In this document: piece after piece, positions 7,038 through 16,319 of the stretch | Layout of the letters: every line of letters begins with the position of its first letter | Numbering within the stretch: position 1 is the first letter of the stretch | Notes under the pieces: model-generated | Seen by the model: only the letters and a program-made list of their open reading frames with translations | The model's database searches: none | Told to the model about the DNA's origin: nothing | Position numbers and translations under genes: made by a program | Assembly: GCA_002724555.1 (NCBI GenBank) | Contig: PBOZ01000007.1 | Coordinates: forward strand, 1-35,589 | Reading direction: 5' to 3' | Length of the DNA stretch: 35,589 nucleotides | Source of the DNA: Rickettsiales bacterium | GTDB lineage: Bacteria > Pseudomonadota > Alphaproteobacteria > UBA8366

Positions 7038-8438
7038 ATGACGGCAAAAAATTTAGATTGCGACCTCGCGGTTGTCGGTGGTGGCCTCGCGGGATTGACA
7101 GCCGGGGTAGCCGCCGCGGAAAGGGGCCTTAAGGTCCACGTTTTCGAAAGGAGTGCGGAAGAACACTATCCCTGTAATTCACGCTTCGCAGGGGGTGCAT
7201 TTCATGTAGCCTATACAGATCCGACGTCGACGCCAGTCGATTTGATGGCCGCTATTAACCGGGTGACGCACGGCGAAGCCGCACCGGACCTCGCCGCCGC
7301 GATGGCCGAGAATGCTGGCCGCACAGTCTATTGGCTTCGCGATCACGGCATCGATTTTTCTCCAGGCCCGACGCCAATGCACAAATTTACTGTCACGCCA
7401 CACCGGCCAATGTTGGCTGGGCTCGATTGGCCCAATTACGGCCCGGACGAGATGCTGAAGGCCCTGGCACAGAAACTAAAAGTGGCCGGCGGACGGCTCA
7501 TCCAAAGAATGGAAGCACTCGACCTGATTATGCTCGAAGACAATTGCCGCGGGATCCATCTCCGGCTAGATGATCATAAGATAAACGTGTCCGCGAACGC
7601 CGTCTTAATAGCGGATGGTGGCTTTCAAGGTAATCCGTCAATGGTCGGCCGGTATATCGCGAAACGGCCCGACCTGCTCGTGCAACGTAGCGCGGGAAGC
7701 GCAACCGGCGACGGTATCCGCATGGCGGAAGCCGTGGGAGCCCGCCTCCTAATGATGGAACGGTTTTACGGACACTTTGTTGCACGCGAAGCGCTACAGC
7801 AGCCAGACGCCTTCAGTCCGTATCCACAAGTCGATCAAATCGCGGCGGCGGCTATCGTCATTGACAATACAGGGCGACGTTTCGTCGACGAAGGCCTCGG
7901 CGGCATCTACATGTCGAATGTCGTCTCGCGCTTCGACAACCCAGCTTCAACTTTTACGGTTTTCGACAGCGACATTTGGGAAAATGGGCCCGGCGTGAAA
8001 TCTGTCTATCCAGCTAATCCAACGATTGAGCGTTCTGGCGGTAAAGTCTATCGCGCCGATAACCCGGTAGACCTCGCCCAGCAAATCGGCGTCGATCCAA
8101 CAACCCTGACAGAGACAATCGAATGCTACAATGCTTGTCTCAAAGATAATAGCTTCGTCGCACAGGACATTTCCCGCACCAATCATGCCGTCCCAGCGGC
8201 TCCGCTCAACACCTCCGCATTGATGGCGCTCCCGTTAGCGGTGGGGATCACTAATACCATGGGTGGGATTGCGATTGATGGATCCATGCGGGTTTTGGAC
8301 AAAAATAACAAGCCCATCGGCGGACTGTTCGCGGCTGGTGGGACGACCGGTGGCCTCGAGGGGGGGGGCACAATCGGCTATGTTGGCGGCCTTATCAAAG
8401 CTGCAGTGACAGGCCTACTGGCCGGCGAGGCTGCCTAG
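7038..8438 (+). CDS. FAD-binding dehydrogenase, fumarate reductase/tricarballylate dehydrogenase-like
   Basis: 466 residues. The Rossmann motif GGGLAGL at 14-20 and the following VFERS bind the FAD ADP part. The middle has SAGSATGDGIRMAEAVGA and the C-terminal FAD-closing motif reads GGLFAAGGTTGGLEGGG, as in flavoproteins of the succinate dehydrogenase/fumarate reductase/TcuA/KsdD superfamily. There is no signal peptide or haem domain, so it should be a soluble cytoplasmic dehydrogenase or reductase that adds or removes a double bond next to a carboxylate or ketone. It lies 9 nt after the enolase-superfamily gene. With an aconitase nearby, tricarballylate-to-cis-aconitate chemistry is one reading; 3-ketosteroid-like or other substrates are alternatives. 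Its TAG stop (8436-8438) shares the CTAG with the stop of the convergent lyase gene. Confidence 0.87.
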   Translation: MTAKNLDCDLAVVGGGLAGLTAGVAAAERGLKVHVFERSAEEHYPCNSRFAGGAFHVAYTDPTSTPVDLMAAINRVTHGEAAPDLAAAMAENAGRTVYWLRDHGIDFSPGPTPMHKFTVTPHRPMLAGLDWPNYGPDEMLKALAQKLKVAGGRLIQRMEALDLIMLEDNCRGIHLRLDDHKINVSANAVLIADGGFQGNPSMVGRYIAKRPDLLVQRSAGSATGDGIRMAEAVGARLLMMERFYGHFVAREALQQPDAFSPYPQVDQIAAAAIVIDNTGRRFVDEGLGGIYMSNVVSRFDNPASTFTVFDSDIWENGPGVKSVYPANPTIERSGGKVYRADNPVDLAQQIGVDPTTLTETIECYNACLKDNSFVAQDISRTNHAVPAAPLNTSALMALPLAVGITNTMGGIAIDGSMRVLDKNNKPIGGLFAAGGTTGGLEGGGTIGYVGGLIKAAVTGLLAGEAA

Positions 8439-9307
8439 CCAGTCATATCCGCGATCCGGTCCGCGAGCGTGCAAATACGGCGCGCTTCTTCAACATGAAG
8501 ATTCTCAATAAGCTGGCCATCCAGCAGAACAACTCCCTTGCCGGATTTTTCTGCCTCTTCGTGGACCGCTATCACCCGACGGCTCCACTGCACTTCCGCC
8601 GCATCCGGTGCAAATGCATTGTTTGCAGCTGCTATCGTCTTTGGATGAATAAGCGTCTTGCCATCAAATCCCATCTCCCGGCCCTGCTGGCAAACTTCCA
8701 CTAAACCAGCGTCATCCGCCAAATCCAGATGGACACCATCCAAGATCGACAGGCCATTCGCCCGAGCCGCTAAAATACACCAGGATAGACTTGTCATGAA
8801 CGGGGCCCGTGTCGGCGTATGCAGACAGTGCAAATCTTTCGCCAGATCGGATGTACCCATCACCAGAACATCGAGGCGAGGCGAGGCTGAAGCAATTTCC
8901 TCTGCCCTAAGGACGCCTTTCGGCGTCTCGATCATACACCAAATAGACATTGCGTCTGGCGCACCTACCGCGTGCAATCGCCTCTCAATCCAATCGATAA
9001 TCTGCTTGTTCTCAACCTTAGGCAGAAGGATAGCATCGGCGCCCGATAGAGCAATTTCGCGCACGTCATCCTCTCCCCAAGGCGTGTTCAAACCGTTGAC
9101 GCGGACAACGAGTTCGCGGTGCCCATAGCCGCCCGTCTTTATGGTTTTAATCACTTGTTGGCGCGCAGCCTCTTTCTCGCCAGGTGCAACGGCATCTTCC
9201 AGATCAAAAATCAAGGCATCCGCCGGCAAACCTCGGGCCTTCTCCAAAGCGCGCGCATTTGCGCCCGGCATAAAGAGAACGCTGCGTCTCGGTCGCACAA
9301 ACTTCAT
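8435..9307 (-). CDS. CoA ester lyase of the HpcH/HpaI-CitE family
   Basis: 290 residues from the ATG at 9307, the normal size for CitE/malyl-CoA lyase-type TIM barrels. Visible motifs are RRSVLFMPG at the start, FDLEDAV (34-40), VRVNG (68-72, with Arg69), LLPKVE (94-99), a Glu in CMIETP (124-129, magnesium ligand), and LDVLVMGTSDLAKDL. These fit an enzyme cleaving or forming a 3-hydroxy-acyl-CoA such as malyl-, beta-methylmalyl- or citramalyl-CoA into acetyl- or propionyl-CoA and a 2-oxo acid. A longer frame upstream (to 9472) would run into the divergent kinase gene; AGAAGG before 9307 supports this start. It converges with the flavoprotein gene, the two overlapping by four bases, so it would be separately transcribed although it plausibly serves the same pathway. 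Confidence 0.87.
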   Translation of the reverse strand: MKFVRPRRSVLFMPGANARALEKARGLPADALIFDLEDAVAPGEKEAARQQVIKTIKTGGYGHRELVVRVNGLNTPWGEDDVREIALSGADAILLPKVENKQIIDWIERRLHAVGAPDAMSIWCMIETPKGVLRAEEIASASPRLDVLVMGTSDLAKDLHCLHTPTRAPFMTSLSWCILAARANGLSILDGVHLDLADDAGLVEVCQQGREMGFDGKTLIHPKTIAAANNAFAPDAAEVQWSRRVIAVHEEAEKSGKGVVLLDGQLIENLHVEEARRICTLADRIADMTG

Positions 9308-9365
9308 TTCGCATCCTTCTTCTATAAGACTGGACAAGTCGGAAGTCCTGTCCCTGAATCTAAGT

Positions 9366-10205
9366 ATGAGCGTTTTAATGATCCAGTCCCGCGTCGCAAG
9401 CGGGTATGTTGGCAATTCAGCTGCCGTTCCCTGCCTACAGCAATACGGCCTCGATTGTCTTTCGGTTGACACAGTGCACCTTTCAAATCACCCAGCCCAC
9501 GGCAGCCATCGGGGCCGACAGGTGCCGCCCAAAGAGGTCGCCGAATTGATCCGCGGTATTTCAGAGCGCGGCATATTATCCGAGGTGCAGGCTATCCAAT
9601 CTGGCTATCTTGGCTCCCTTGAGATGGGTCCAGTCCTCCTAGATGCAGTCGGTGCAGTTAAAAAGGTAGCGCCCTCGGCACCCTATTGCCTTGATCCTGT
9701 CATGGGTGATAACGGGACACTCTATGTGGAAGATGGTCTGGTCGACTTCTTTCGTACTATGGCGCTTCCAGCCGCCGACATCGCACTCCCAAATATCTTT
9801 GAAGCCGCGTGCCTACTTGGACGCCCAATAACGGGTCTGGAGGATGCCATAACTGCGGCGAGTGATTTGCAAAATTTTGGGCCCAAGTGCGTCATCTTAA
9901 CAGGCATCGAGACACCGGCCGGCGTAACTAACATCGGTGCCCAGGGTACGAGTATTTGGCAAATTGAAACACCAAAGCTTGATGTTACGACATCTGGAGC
10001 AGGCGACGTATTCACTGCCGTCTTTCTTGGTTGTCTAGTTGGTCGTGGGGTCAGTTTTGAAACTGCGCTGGAGACGGCCTGTAATTTTGTGTTTGTGCTG
10101 TTGATGAAGACGAAGGAACTTGGCAAGCCCGATATCGCGCTGATTGAGTCACTCCAACACATTTCAACAACGAATTCGATTTATCACGTTACGTCAATTC
10201 ACTGA
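9366..10205 (+). CDS. pdxY: Pyridoxal kinase
   Basis: 279 residues, typical for PdxY/PdxK. Family signs are QSRVASGYVGNSAA (7-20), the CLDPVMGDNG motif (108-117) and the ribokinase-family anion hole GAGD at 211-214, with Asp214 as catalytic base. It phosphorylates pyridoxal (and possibly pyridoxine or pyridoxamine) with ATP in the vitamin B6 salvage pathway. The ATG at 9366 is chosen because the homology begins right there (MSVLMIQSRV); a longer frame from 9141 would overlap the divergent lyase gene. It shares a 58-bp intergenic region with that gene. PdxY versus PdxK cannot be told apart with certainty by eye. Confidence 0.87.
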   Translation: MSVLMIQSRVASGYVGNSAAVPCLQQYGLDCLSVDTVHLSNHPAHGSHRGRQVPPKEVAELIRGISERGILSEVQAIQSGYLGSLEMGPVLLDAVGAVKKVAPSAPYCLDPVMGDNGTLYVEDGLVDFFRTMALPAADIALPNIFEAACLLGRPITGLEDAITAASDLQNFGPKCVILTGIETPAGVTNIGAQGTSIWQIETPKLDVTTSGAGDVFTAVFLGCLVGRGVSFETALETACNFVFVLLMKTKELGKPDIALIESLQHISTTNSIYHVTSIH

Positions 10206-10264
10206 CTGATTATTCACAACGCGCTTATTATTTTTATCTCCGCCCATCAATAAAATTGGCCCAA

Positions 10265-11293
10265 TTAGGCGACCCTATTCTGCAAGTACCGCTCGACCAA
10301 GGCCTCAGCAATCTGGACAGTGTTTAGGGCCGCACCCTTTCGAAGATTGTCCGCGACGATCCAAATCGCCAACCCGTTCTCAACAGTAGGGTCAGACCGA
10401 ATACGACTTACATAAACGTCATCTTCTGTCGCGCTTTCTTCCGGCGTTACATAACCCTCGTCAGCACGATGGTCCACCACCACAACACCTGGCGCAGCCG
10501 ACAAAACCTCGCGGGCGATATCCTCATCGATTGGATTTTCAAACTCGAGATGAACCGCTTCCGCATGACCTATAAAGACAGGCACGCGCACACAAGTGGC
10601 GATAACGGCAATATTGGGATCAAGGATTTTCTTGGTTTCCGCGACCATTTTCCACTCCTCCTTCGTGGATCCATCATCCATAAACTTATCGATGTGGGGT
10701 ATCACATTGAAGGAAATGCGCTTGGTAAAGACTTCAGGCTGGATTGGGTCGTTGACGTAAACCTGGCGCGTCTGATTGAAGAGCTCATCCATACCAGCAC
10801 GGCCAGCCCCCGATACCGATTGATAGGTGCTGACGACAACCCGCTTAATCTTCGCCACATCGTGCAACGGCTTAAGGGCAACGACCATTTGAATGGTTGA
10901 ACAATTTGGGTTCGCGATAATATTCCGCTCGGCATATCCATCTAGTGCCTGCGGGTTAACTTCCGGCACCACCAACGGCACGTCTGGATGCATTCGAAAA
11001 TGGGACGTGTTGTCAATGACCACACATCCAGCAGTAGCTGCCCGCGGAGCATGTTCCGCCGAAACCGCGCCCCCGGGAGAGAATAGACCGAGGTCAGTGC
11101 CTTTAAAGTCGAAATGATTCAAGGCCTGCACAGTGAGAGTATCATCCTCTCCATACGACACTTCTTTGCCAATGGACGCTTCGGAAGCCAGCGGAATAAC
11201 CTCATCCGCCGGAAAATTCCTTTCATGCAGGATATTTAAAATCTCGCGACCCACATTCCCGGTGGCGCCTGCGACGGCAACTTTGTAACCCAT
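10265..11293 (-). CDS. asd: Aspartate-semialdehyde dehydrogenase
   Basis: 342 residues, normal for the family. The NADP-binding GATGNVG is at 9-15, the catalytic cysteine is Cys131 in NPNCSTIQM, and CVRVPVFIGH (234-243) holds the catalytic Arg and His. The enzyme reduces aspartyl phosphate to aspartate semialdehyde, the branch point to lysine/diaminopimelate, methionine and threonine. It is the last gene of the minus-strand series starting at ffh but is separated from leuB by 404 bp, so it may have its own promoter. The leu-asd neighbourhood is common in alphaproteobacteria. DapF, later in the diaminopimelate pathway, is encoded 8 kb away in this window. Confidence 0.96.
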   Translation of the reverse strand: MGYKVAVAGATGNVGREILNILHERNFPADEVIPLASEASIGKEVSYGEDDTLTVQALNHFDFKGTDLGLFSPGGAVSAEHAPRAATAGCVVIDNTSHFRMHPDVPLVVPEVNPQALDGYAERNIIANPNCSTIQMVVALKPLHDVAKIKRVVVSTYQSVSGAGRAGMDELFNQTRQVYVNDPIQPEVFTKRISFNVIPHIDKFMDDGSTKEEWKMVAETKKILDPNIAVIATCVRVPVFIGHAEAVHLEFENPIDEDIAREVLSAAPGVVVVDHRADEGYVTPEESATEDDVYVSRIRSDPTVENGLAIWIVADNLRKGAALNTVQIAEALVERYLQNRVA

Positions 11294-11697
11294 GGCTTGA
11301 TACTCGTGTTAATTTCAGTCGGTGACTTATGATTCCTAATCTCGGAATGCAAGCCGAAACACAATCAAACCAGTTCACAAAACCGCAGGTTTTTTATGAA
11401 TGTGGTTAATCATAATCGTACTCACGCAAAATTAGTTGGTTACTTACGCCGCGTTTCCGCACGGTCTGTTTAAGCGCTATTCGAATCCGTTTACCCGTAG
11501 CATCGATTATCCCGTAATAATGATTCATCATTTGGTGCTAACCGCAAAATCACAACGCAGCTTTTGAGTTCTAGAACACAATAGATGCCACTCTGGCGAA
11601 CAGACGCGGCATCACTTACCTCATAACACTATCCTCAAAGTAGATTGCGCGTGCATCCTATACGGGAACAATAGTCAGAGAGATTGCCTAACTCGTA
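11294..11697. other. 404-bp gap between leuB and asd
   Basis: The stretch separates two genes of the same direction. It is richer in A and T than the flanking genes. A 41-codon minus-strand ORF (11406-11531) lies inside it. A short AAAACC-GCA-GGTTTT hairpin near 11380-11395 is too weak to call a terminator. An asd promoter should be here but no clear -35/-10 pair stood out. Confidence 0.45.
11406..11531 (-). CDS. Possible 41-aa basic protein between leuB and asd
   Basis: An ATG at 11531 opens a 41-codon frame (MMNHYYGIIDATGKRIRI at the start, QLILREYDYD at the end). The middle is strongly basic (Lys/Arg at KRIRIALKQTVRKR) and the end acidic, which is unlike random translation. It runs in the direction of leuB and asd. 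There is no good ribosome binding site before it (GCGGTTAGCACCAA), and I do not recognise the product. It may be a small protein or a chance ORF. Confidence 0.25.
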   Translation of the reverse strand: MMNHYYGIIDATGKRIRIALKQTVRKRGVSNQLILREYDYD

Positions 11698-12810
11698 CTA
11701 GGCGCTTAAGCGATCCAGTTCCTCCAGCAATGCGTCGCCCATCGCTTCAGTCGACACCGAAATATCACCGTCACCCACTATATCAGGGGTGCGGACGCCA
11801 CTTCGCAAGACATTGGCCACGGCCTGATCAACCAAGTCTGCTTCTTCGCCAAGACCAAAGGAGTAACGCAGCATCATGGAATAACTGAGCAGGCAAGCAC
11901 ACGGGTTGGCTTTCCCCTCACCAGCGATATCAGGCGCGCTGCCGTGCACTGGCTCGTAAAGCGCTTTTCTGCGTCCGGCCGCATCCGGCGAACCCAGCGA
12001 AGCCGACGGCAGCATGCCAATCGAACCGGTCAACATGGCAGCACAATCGGAGAGAATATCGCCAAAGAGATTATCAGTAACAATGACATCGAACTGCTTA
12101 GGGTTCCGCACAAGCTGCATCGCACAATTGTCCGCATACATATGCTCAAGTTCGACGTCCGCGTATGAATCTTTATGCAATTCGGTAACTATCTCGCGCC
12201 AGAAAACGCCGCTCTCCATGACATTAGCTTTTTCAACCGAATGCACTTTATGATTTCGCTCGCGAGCAAGTTCGAACCCAACTGCCGCGACACGCCGAAT
12301 CTCATCTTCATCATAGGTCTGCGTGTCGAAACCCCGGCGTTTCCCGTTTGACATAGTTTCAACACCACGCGGTTCACCAAAATAGATGCCGCCGGTTAGC
12401 TCACGGACGATGAGCATGTCCAGTCCTTTAACGACATTTTCCTTAAGCGAGGAAGCATCCAAGAGACCTTCAAATGTCAGTGCTGGACGCAAATTTGCAA
12501 AAAGCTCCATTTCCCTTCTTAATTTCAATAGACCCGCCTCAGGCCTCTTATCTCGTGGCACATTATCGTATTTAGGCCCACCAATAGACCCAAACATTAC
12601 CGCATCGGCCTCCATCGCTGATGCCAGAGTTTCGTCCGTCAGGGGTGTGCCATGCGCATCATACGCGGCGCCTCCTACAAGGTCTTGCTTTACATCAAAG
12701 CCGACGGCTCGATTGTCACCAAACCAATTAACGACGCGCAAAACCTGTCCCATTACTTCGGGACCAATACCGTCGCCCGGTAAGACCAAGAGCTTTTTAT
12801 TTGCCGCCAT
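11698..12810 (-). CDS. leuB: 3-isopropylmalate dehydrogenase
   Basis: 370 residues, the standard length. It begins [15 protein letters not shown] and carries the isocitrate/isopropylmalate dehydrogenase signature [25 protein letters not shown] in short around 250-275, the substrate arginines in LRRE and LRPA (about 97-107), and [12 protein letters not shown] towards the C-terminus. It oxidises and decarboxylates 3-isopropylmalate to 4-methyl-2-oxopentanoate with NAD, the third step of leucine biosynthesis, in the cytoplasm. It lies 55 bp after leuD on the same strand. CGGAAG about eight bases before the ATG supports this start. Confidence 0.97.
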   Translation of the reverse strand: MAANKKLLVLPGDGIGPEVMGQVLRVVNWFGDNRAVGFDVKQDLVGGAAYDAHGTPLTDETLASAMEADAVMFGSIGGPKYDNVPRDKRPEAGLLKLRREMELFANLRPALTFEGLLDASSLKENVVKGLDMLIVRELTGGIYFGEPRGVETMSNGKRRGFDTQTYDEDEIRRVAAVGFELARERNHKVHSVEKANVMESGVFWREIVTELHKDSYADVELEHMYADNCAMQLVRNPKQFDVIVTDNLFGDILSDCAAMLTGSIGMLPSASLGSPDAAGRRKALYEPVHGSAPDIAGEGKANPCACLLSYSMMLRYSFGLGEEADLVDQAVANVLRSGVRTPDIVGDGDISVSTEAMGDALLEELDRLSA

Positions 12811-12865
12811 GACTTCCGTACTCCAGTAATTCTTATATCCGTAACGACACGCCTAGATTGCCTTG

Positions 12866-13489
12866 TCAGATACCCGTGCCTGTTTCAAGCCAACCCAATT
12901 CCTGCTTCCGTTTATTCTCAAAACTGCTGATCAATCCATCTTTTTGCAGGGTCAATCCGACATCGTCGAGACCATTTAACAGGCAGTGCCGGCGAAATTC
13001 ATCAAAATCAAAGTTGACGATCGGACCATTAGGTCTCTGTATCTGCTGCTTTTCGAGATCGATCGTCAGCCTGGGGTTCTCCGCGTCTTTAGCGTCCGCC
13101 ATTAAAGCATCGAGCTCTTCACGACTTACCCGAATTGGCACTAGTCCGTTTTTCATACTGTTGTTATAGAATATGTCGCCGAAACTGGTCGAGATAACGC
13201 TTCGGATGCCAAAATCCGTTAGAGCCCAGGGCGCATGCTCCCGCGACGAACCACAGCCAAAATTGTCGCCCGCAATGATGATCTGAGCATTGCGATACGG
13301 TTCCTGATTCAGAATAAAGTCCGGTTTCTCATTTCCGTTGACATCGTAACGCGCCTCCTCAAAAGCAAACTTCCCTAAGCCCGTGCGCTTAATGGTGCGC
13401 AAGTGCAATTTTGGGATAATCTGATCCGTATCAATATTGATCCGATCCATCGGCGCAGCAACGCCGGTCAACTTTGTAAATTTTTGCAT
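12866..13489 (-). CDS. leuD: 3-isopropylmalate dehydratase small subunit
   Basis: 207 residues, the long proteobacterial form of LeuD. It begins [20 protein letters not shown], has the swivel-domain motif [17 protein letters not shown] (about 73-89) and ends with the helical extension. With LeuC it forms the isomerase converting 2-isopropylmalate into 3-isopropylmalate; LeuD provides the mobile domain that completes the active site. A strong ribosome binding site, GGAAGGGG, precedes the ATG. It lies between a 71-aa unknown and leuB in the leucine gene block. Confidence 0.97.
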   Translation of the reverse strand: MQKFTKLTGVAAPMDRINIDTDQIIPKLHLRTIKRTGLGKFAFEEARYDVNGNEKPDFILNQEPYRNAQIIIAGDNFGCGSSREHAPWALTDFGIRSVISTSFGDIFYNNSMKNGLVPIRVSREELDALMADAKDAENPRLTIDLEKQQIQRPNGPIVNFDFDEFRRHCLLNGLDDVGLTLQKDGLISSFENKRKQELGWLETGTGI

Positions 13490-13504
13490 TGCACTTACCC
13501 CTTC

Positions 13505-13720
13505 CTAGACGCGCCGCCGATTTCGCAACGCCCAAATAACAGCGGGATCCGGACTGTTTTCTGTTGGCCAATCATTGTTGCTCATAGACGGGCGGCGCCA
13601 CCCGCCAGAAGAAAGACTTTCTTCAATAAACCAGCCATTCCGACGCAAATCGCGACCGAATAGCTGATCAACGTTGGTTAACCCTCCCGGCTTCTGACCA
13701 TTAGGTGTCCGTTTCGTCAT
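13505..13720 (-). CDS. Small unknown protein encoded between leuC and leuD
   Basis: 71 residues, rich in Arg, Asn, Trp and Gly, with no membrane segment or signal peptide ([13 protein letters not shown] at the start, [14 protein letters not shown] in the middle, WALRNRRRV at the end). I do not recognise it. Its ATG (13718-13720) overlaps the leuC stop TGA in an ATGA junction, and it ends 15 bp before leuD, so its translation would be coupled to leuC. That placement is the best evidence that it is a real gene. A role in leucine synthesis cannot be claimed from sequence. Confidence 0.6.
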   Translation of the reverse strand: MTKRTPNGQKPGGLTNVDQLFGRDLRRNGWFIEESLSSGGWRRPSMSNNDWPTENSPDPAVIWALRNRRRV

Positions 13721-15120
13721 GACGTCATACCGCGAATATCCGTGAGCTTGCCGGTGATCGCTGCCGCTGCCGCCATGGCCGGGCTTACCAAATGCGTCCG
13801 ACCACCCCGACCTTGACGGCCTTCAAAGTTACGGTTCGACGTTGCTGCGCAGCGCTCGCCCGGCTGTAACCGGTCTACGTTCATAGCAAGGCACATGGAA
13901 CAGCCAGGTTCGCGCCAATCGAAGCCAGCATCGATAAGGATTTGCGCTAAACCTTCTTCTTCAGCCTGTTGCTTCACGAGACCAGACCCCGGCACGATCA
14001 AGGTCCGAATACCTTCCTTCACCTTGCGACCCTTCGCAACTTCGGCAACAGCCCGTATATCTTCGATACGCCCATTAGTGCAGGCGCCAACGAAAACCGT
14101 GTCTATTTCGATATCGGTCATTCTGGTGCCAGGCTTCAGGCCCATGTAATCGTTTGAGCGTTTAATCGCCGCAGCTTTATCTTCGTTCGGCGCGTCTTTG
14201 GGATTCGGAACGACACCAGAAATGGGCACAACGTCTTCCGGACTGGTGCCCCACGTAACCTGCGGCTCAATTTCACTTACATCGAGGATAACTTCAGTAT
14301 CATAAGTCGCACCTTGGTCCGAGGGCAGCGTCTTCCAATAAGCGACAGCGGCATCCCAATCCGCACCTTCCGGCGCGAAGGGCCTGCCCTTTAGATATTC
14401 GAAAGTTTTCGCATCTGGCGCAATAAGTCCCGCCCGTGCCCCCGCCTCAATACTCATGTTCGAAACAGTCATCCGGCCTTCCATCGACAGCGCAGCAATC
14501 GCCGGGCCGGTATACTCGATTACGTGACCAGTGCCACCACCAGTGCCAATCTTGCCGATCAGCGACAGGATCAAGTCTTTTGCTGTACAAGCCAACGGCA
14601 ATTCGCCATTTACAGTGACGCGCATGCTTTTAACGGGTGACTGCAAGAGCGTTTGGCTCGCCATAACATGCTCTACTTCAGACGTGCCTATACCGAAGGC
14701 AAGCGCGCCAAAAGCACCGTGGGTCGCTGTATGACTATCGCCGCAGACCAAGGTCACACCCGGAAGGGTAAAACCCTGTTCCGGGCCGATGATATGCACA
14801 ATCCCGTTGCGAGGGTCGTCGACTTCGAATAGCTGGACGCCAAACTCAGCGCAATTACGGCGAAGCGTATCGACCTGTAATTGCGAGTCTTCGGGAATTT
14901 CCTCATCGCGGTTAGTTGCTATATTATGATCGATCACAGCGAGCGTCAGTTCCGGTCGGCGCACTCTGCGCCCCGACAACTTCAACCCTTCGAAGGGCTG
15001 TGGGCTCGTCACCTCGTGAATGATATGTCGATCTATATAGAGAAGGCAGGTGCCATCCACTTGTTGGTCAACCAAATGAGATTCCCAGATCTTATCTAGC
15101 AGCGTACGCGGTGCAGCCAT
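13717..15120 (-). CDS. leuC: 3-isopropylmalate dehydratase large subunit
   Basis: 467 residues, the usual length. The 4Fe-4S cluster ligands are Cys347 (VGACTNGR), Cys407 and Cys410 (PGCSMC). Substrate motifs [11 protein letters not shown] (30-40), VCGDSHT (125-131) and NRNFEGRQG are present. With LeuD it isomerises 2-isopropylmalate to 3-isopropylmalate, the second step of leucine synthesis. It starts 54 bp after rplS ends, so it may be read through from the ribosomal-protein transcript; the gap contains a TATAGT that could serve as the -10 of an internal promoter. It overlaps the small gene downstream by four bases. Confidence 0.97.
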   Translation of the reverse strand: MAAPRTLLDKIWESHLVDQQVDGTCLLYIDRHIIHEVTSPQPFEGLKLSGRRVRRPELTLAVIDHNIATNRDEEIPEDSQLQVDTLRRNCAEFGVQLFEVDDPRNGIVHIIGPEQGFTLPGVTLVCGDSHTATHGAFGALAFGIGTSEVEHVMASQTLLQSPVKSMRVTVNGELPLACTAKDLILSLIGKIGTGGGTGHVIEYTGPAIAALSMEGRMTVSNMSIEAGARAGLIAPDAKTFEYLKGRPFAPEGADWDAAVAYWKTLPSDQGATYDTEVILDVSEIEPQVTWGTSPEDVVPISGVVPNPKDAPNEDKAAAIKRSNDYMGLKPGTRMTDIEIDTVFVGACTNGRIEDIRAVAEVAKGRKVKEGIRTLIVPGSGLVKQQAEEEGLAQILIDAGFDWREPGCSMCLAMNVDRLQPGERCAATSNRNFEGRQGRGGRTHLVSPAMAAAAAITGKLTDIRGMTS

Positions 15121-15174
15121 GTTCCGTCCCTATATCTCTAGCCAGACTATATCTTTTCCTGAAGCGCGTGTTGT

Positions 15175-15609
15175 TCAATCCTTGCTCACAGGGCCCTCGG
15201 CTACAGGCTCATTTGCCGCTTTGCCCGTTGTCGGCACGTCAACGTCCCGGCGGGTCGTCTTCTCAGCAATCCTTGCGCTCTTACCACGACGGCCGCGCAG
15301 ATAGTAGAGCTTGGCACGGCGAACATCACCACGGCGGACGACGTCGATCGACTCAATCCGCGGGCTGTAGAGTGGAAATACACGCTCAACCCCTTCGCCA
15401 TAACTGATTTTACGGACCGTAAAGGCACTGTTCAGGCCCGAATTGCGGCGCGCAATACACACGCCCTCAAATGCCTGCACACGCTCTCGCGTGCCCTCGA
15501 CAACCTTCACGTTGACACGCAACGTGTCACCAGGCCCAAATTCCGGCACCGGGCGCTCCTGTGTCAGTTTCTCTAACTGTTCGGCTTCCAATTGTTCGAT
15601 AATGTTCAT
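15175..15609 (-). CDS. rplS: 50S ribosomal protein L19
   Basis: 144 residues with the complete L19 domain: [15 protein letters not shown] at the start, [33 protein letters not shown], the [20 protein letters not shown] region and [14 protein letters not shown]19 sits at the 30S/50S interface. The last 25 or so residues are a variable acidic tail beyond the usual domain. Its ATG overlaps the trmD stop as ATGA, in the classic rpsP-rimM-trmD-rplS order. Confidence 0.97.
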   Translation of the reverse strand: MNIIEQLEAEQLEKLTQERPVPEFGPGDTLRVNVKVVEGTRERVQAFEGVCIARRNSGLNSAFTVRKISYGEGVERVFPLYSPRIESIDVVRRGDVRRAKLYYLRGRRGKSARIAEKTTRRDVDVPTTGKAANEPVAEGPVSKD

Positions 15610-16319
15610 GACGAAACCCTCGCTTCGTTTAGTCCAGCAACATACCGTGACCAGAGATCGACACGCCGCTCACGCGTCACTCTCTGCGCCTCAGTAAGAC
15701 GCCAGTGTTGAATTCGTTTGTGGTGACCGCTGAGTAAAACTCCGGGCACCTTTCTGTCACCCCACTCAGCAGGACGCGTATATTGCGGGTACTCCAAGAG
15801 ACCCGCCTTAAAACTCTCTTCCGACAGCGAATCAACTGCGCCGAGAACGCACGGCAGCAGACGTACGCAGGCATCAATCAAAGACATTGCTGCATATTCG
15901 CCACCCGAGAGAACAAAATCACCTAGGCTGATTTGCTGCATCCCACGCGCCTCAATAACACGCTCATCTAAACCCTCATAGCGACCGCACAGCAAGACTA
16001 CACCATCACCAACGGCCAGCTCTTCGACTACTGATTGATCGAGGCGTCGGCCTCGGGGCGAAAGGTAAATTTCCGGTCGGCCCCCTGAATTCACCGCCTC
16101 CAGCGCAGAATTTACAACATCGGCCCGCATTACCATACCAGGTCCACCGCCGAAAGGTGTGTCGTCTACACTGCGGTGTCTGCCAATAGCGTGATCACGT
16201 ATATCACGCACCTCCAACGACCACTTGCCATCCTTCAAGGCGGCACCCGGCAGCGAATGGCCAAGCAAACCTGGAAACGTTCCAGGGAAAAGCGTTAGAA
16301 CTGTGGCTGACCAGGTCAT
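15606..16319 (-). CDS. trmD: tRNA (guanine-N1)-methyltransferase
   Basis: 237 residues, standard for TrmD. The SPOUT knot region is visible as [26 protein letters not shown] and [16 protein letters not shown]. It methylates N1 of G37 next to the anticodon, which prevents +1 frameshifting. The C-terminal part has the family's HHKRIQHWR-like ending ([10 protein letters not shown]). Its start overlaps the rimM stop by four bases and its stop overlaps the rplS start, so the three are translationally coupled. Confidence 0.97.
   Translation of the reverse strand: MTWSATVLTLFPGTFPGLLGHSLPGAALKDGKWSLEVRDIRDHAIGRHRSVDDTPFGGGPGMVMRADVVNSALEAVNSGGRPEIYLSPRGRRLDQSVVEELAVGDGVVLLCGRYEGLDERVIEARGMQQISLGDFVLSGGEYAAMSLIDACVRLLPCVLGAVDSLSEESFKAGLLEYPQYTRPAEWGDRKVPGVLLSGHHKRIQHWRLTEAQRVTRERRVDLWSRYVAGLNEARVSS

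Noticed and set aside
9141-9365. Longer pyridoxal kinase start at 9141
   Set aside because: The extra 75 residues lack homology and lie antisense over the divergent CoA lyase gene.
11378-11396. AAAACC-GCA-GGTTTTTT hairpin as a terminator near asd
   Set aside because: A six-pair, AT-rich stem with a three-base loop is too weak, and it lies upstream rather than downstream of asd.
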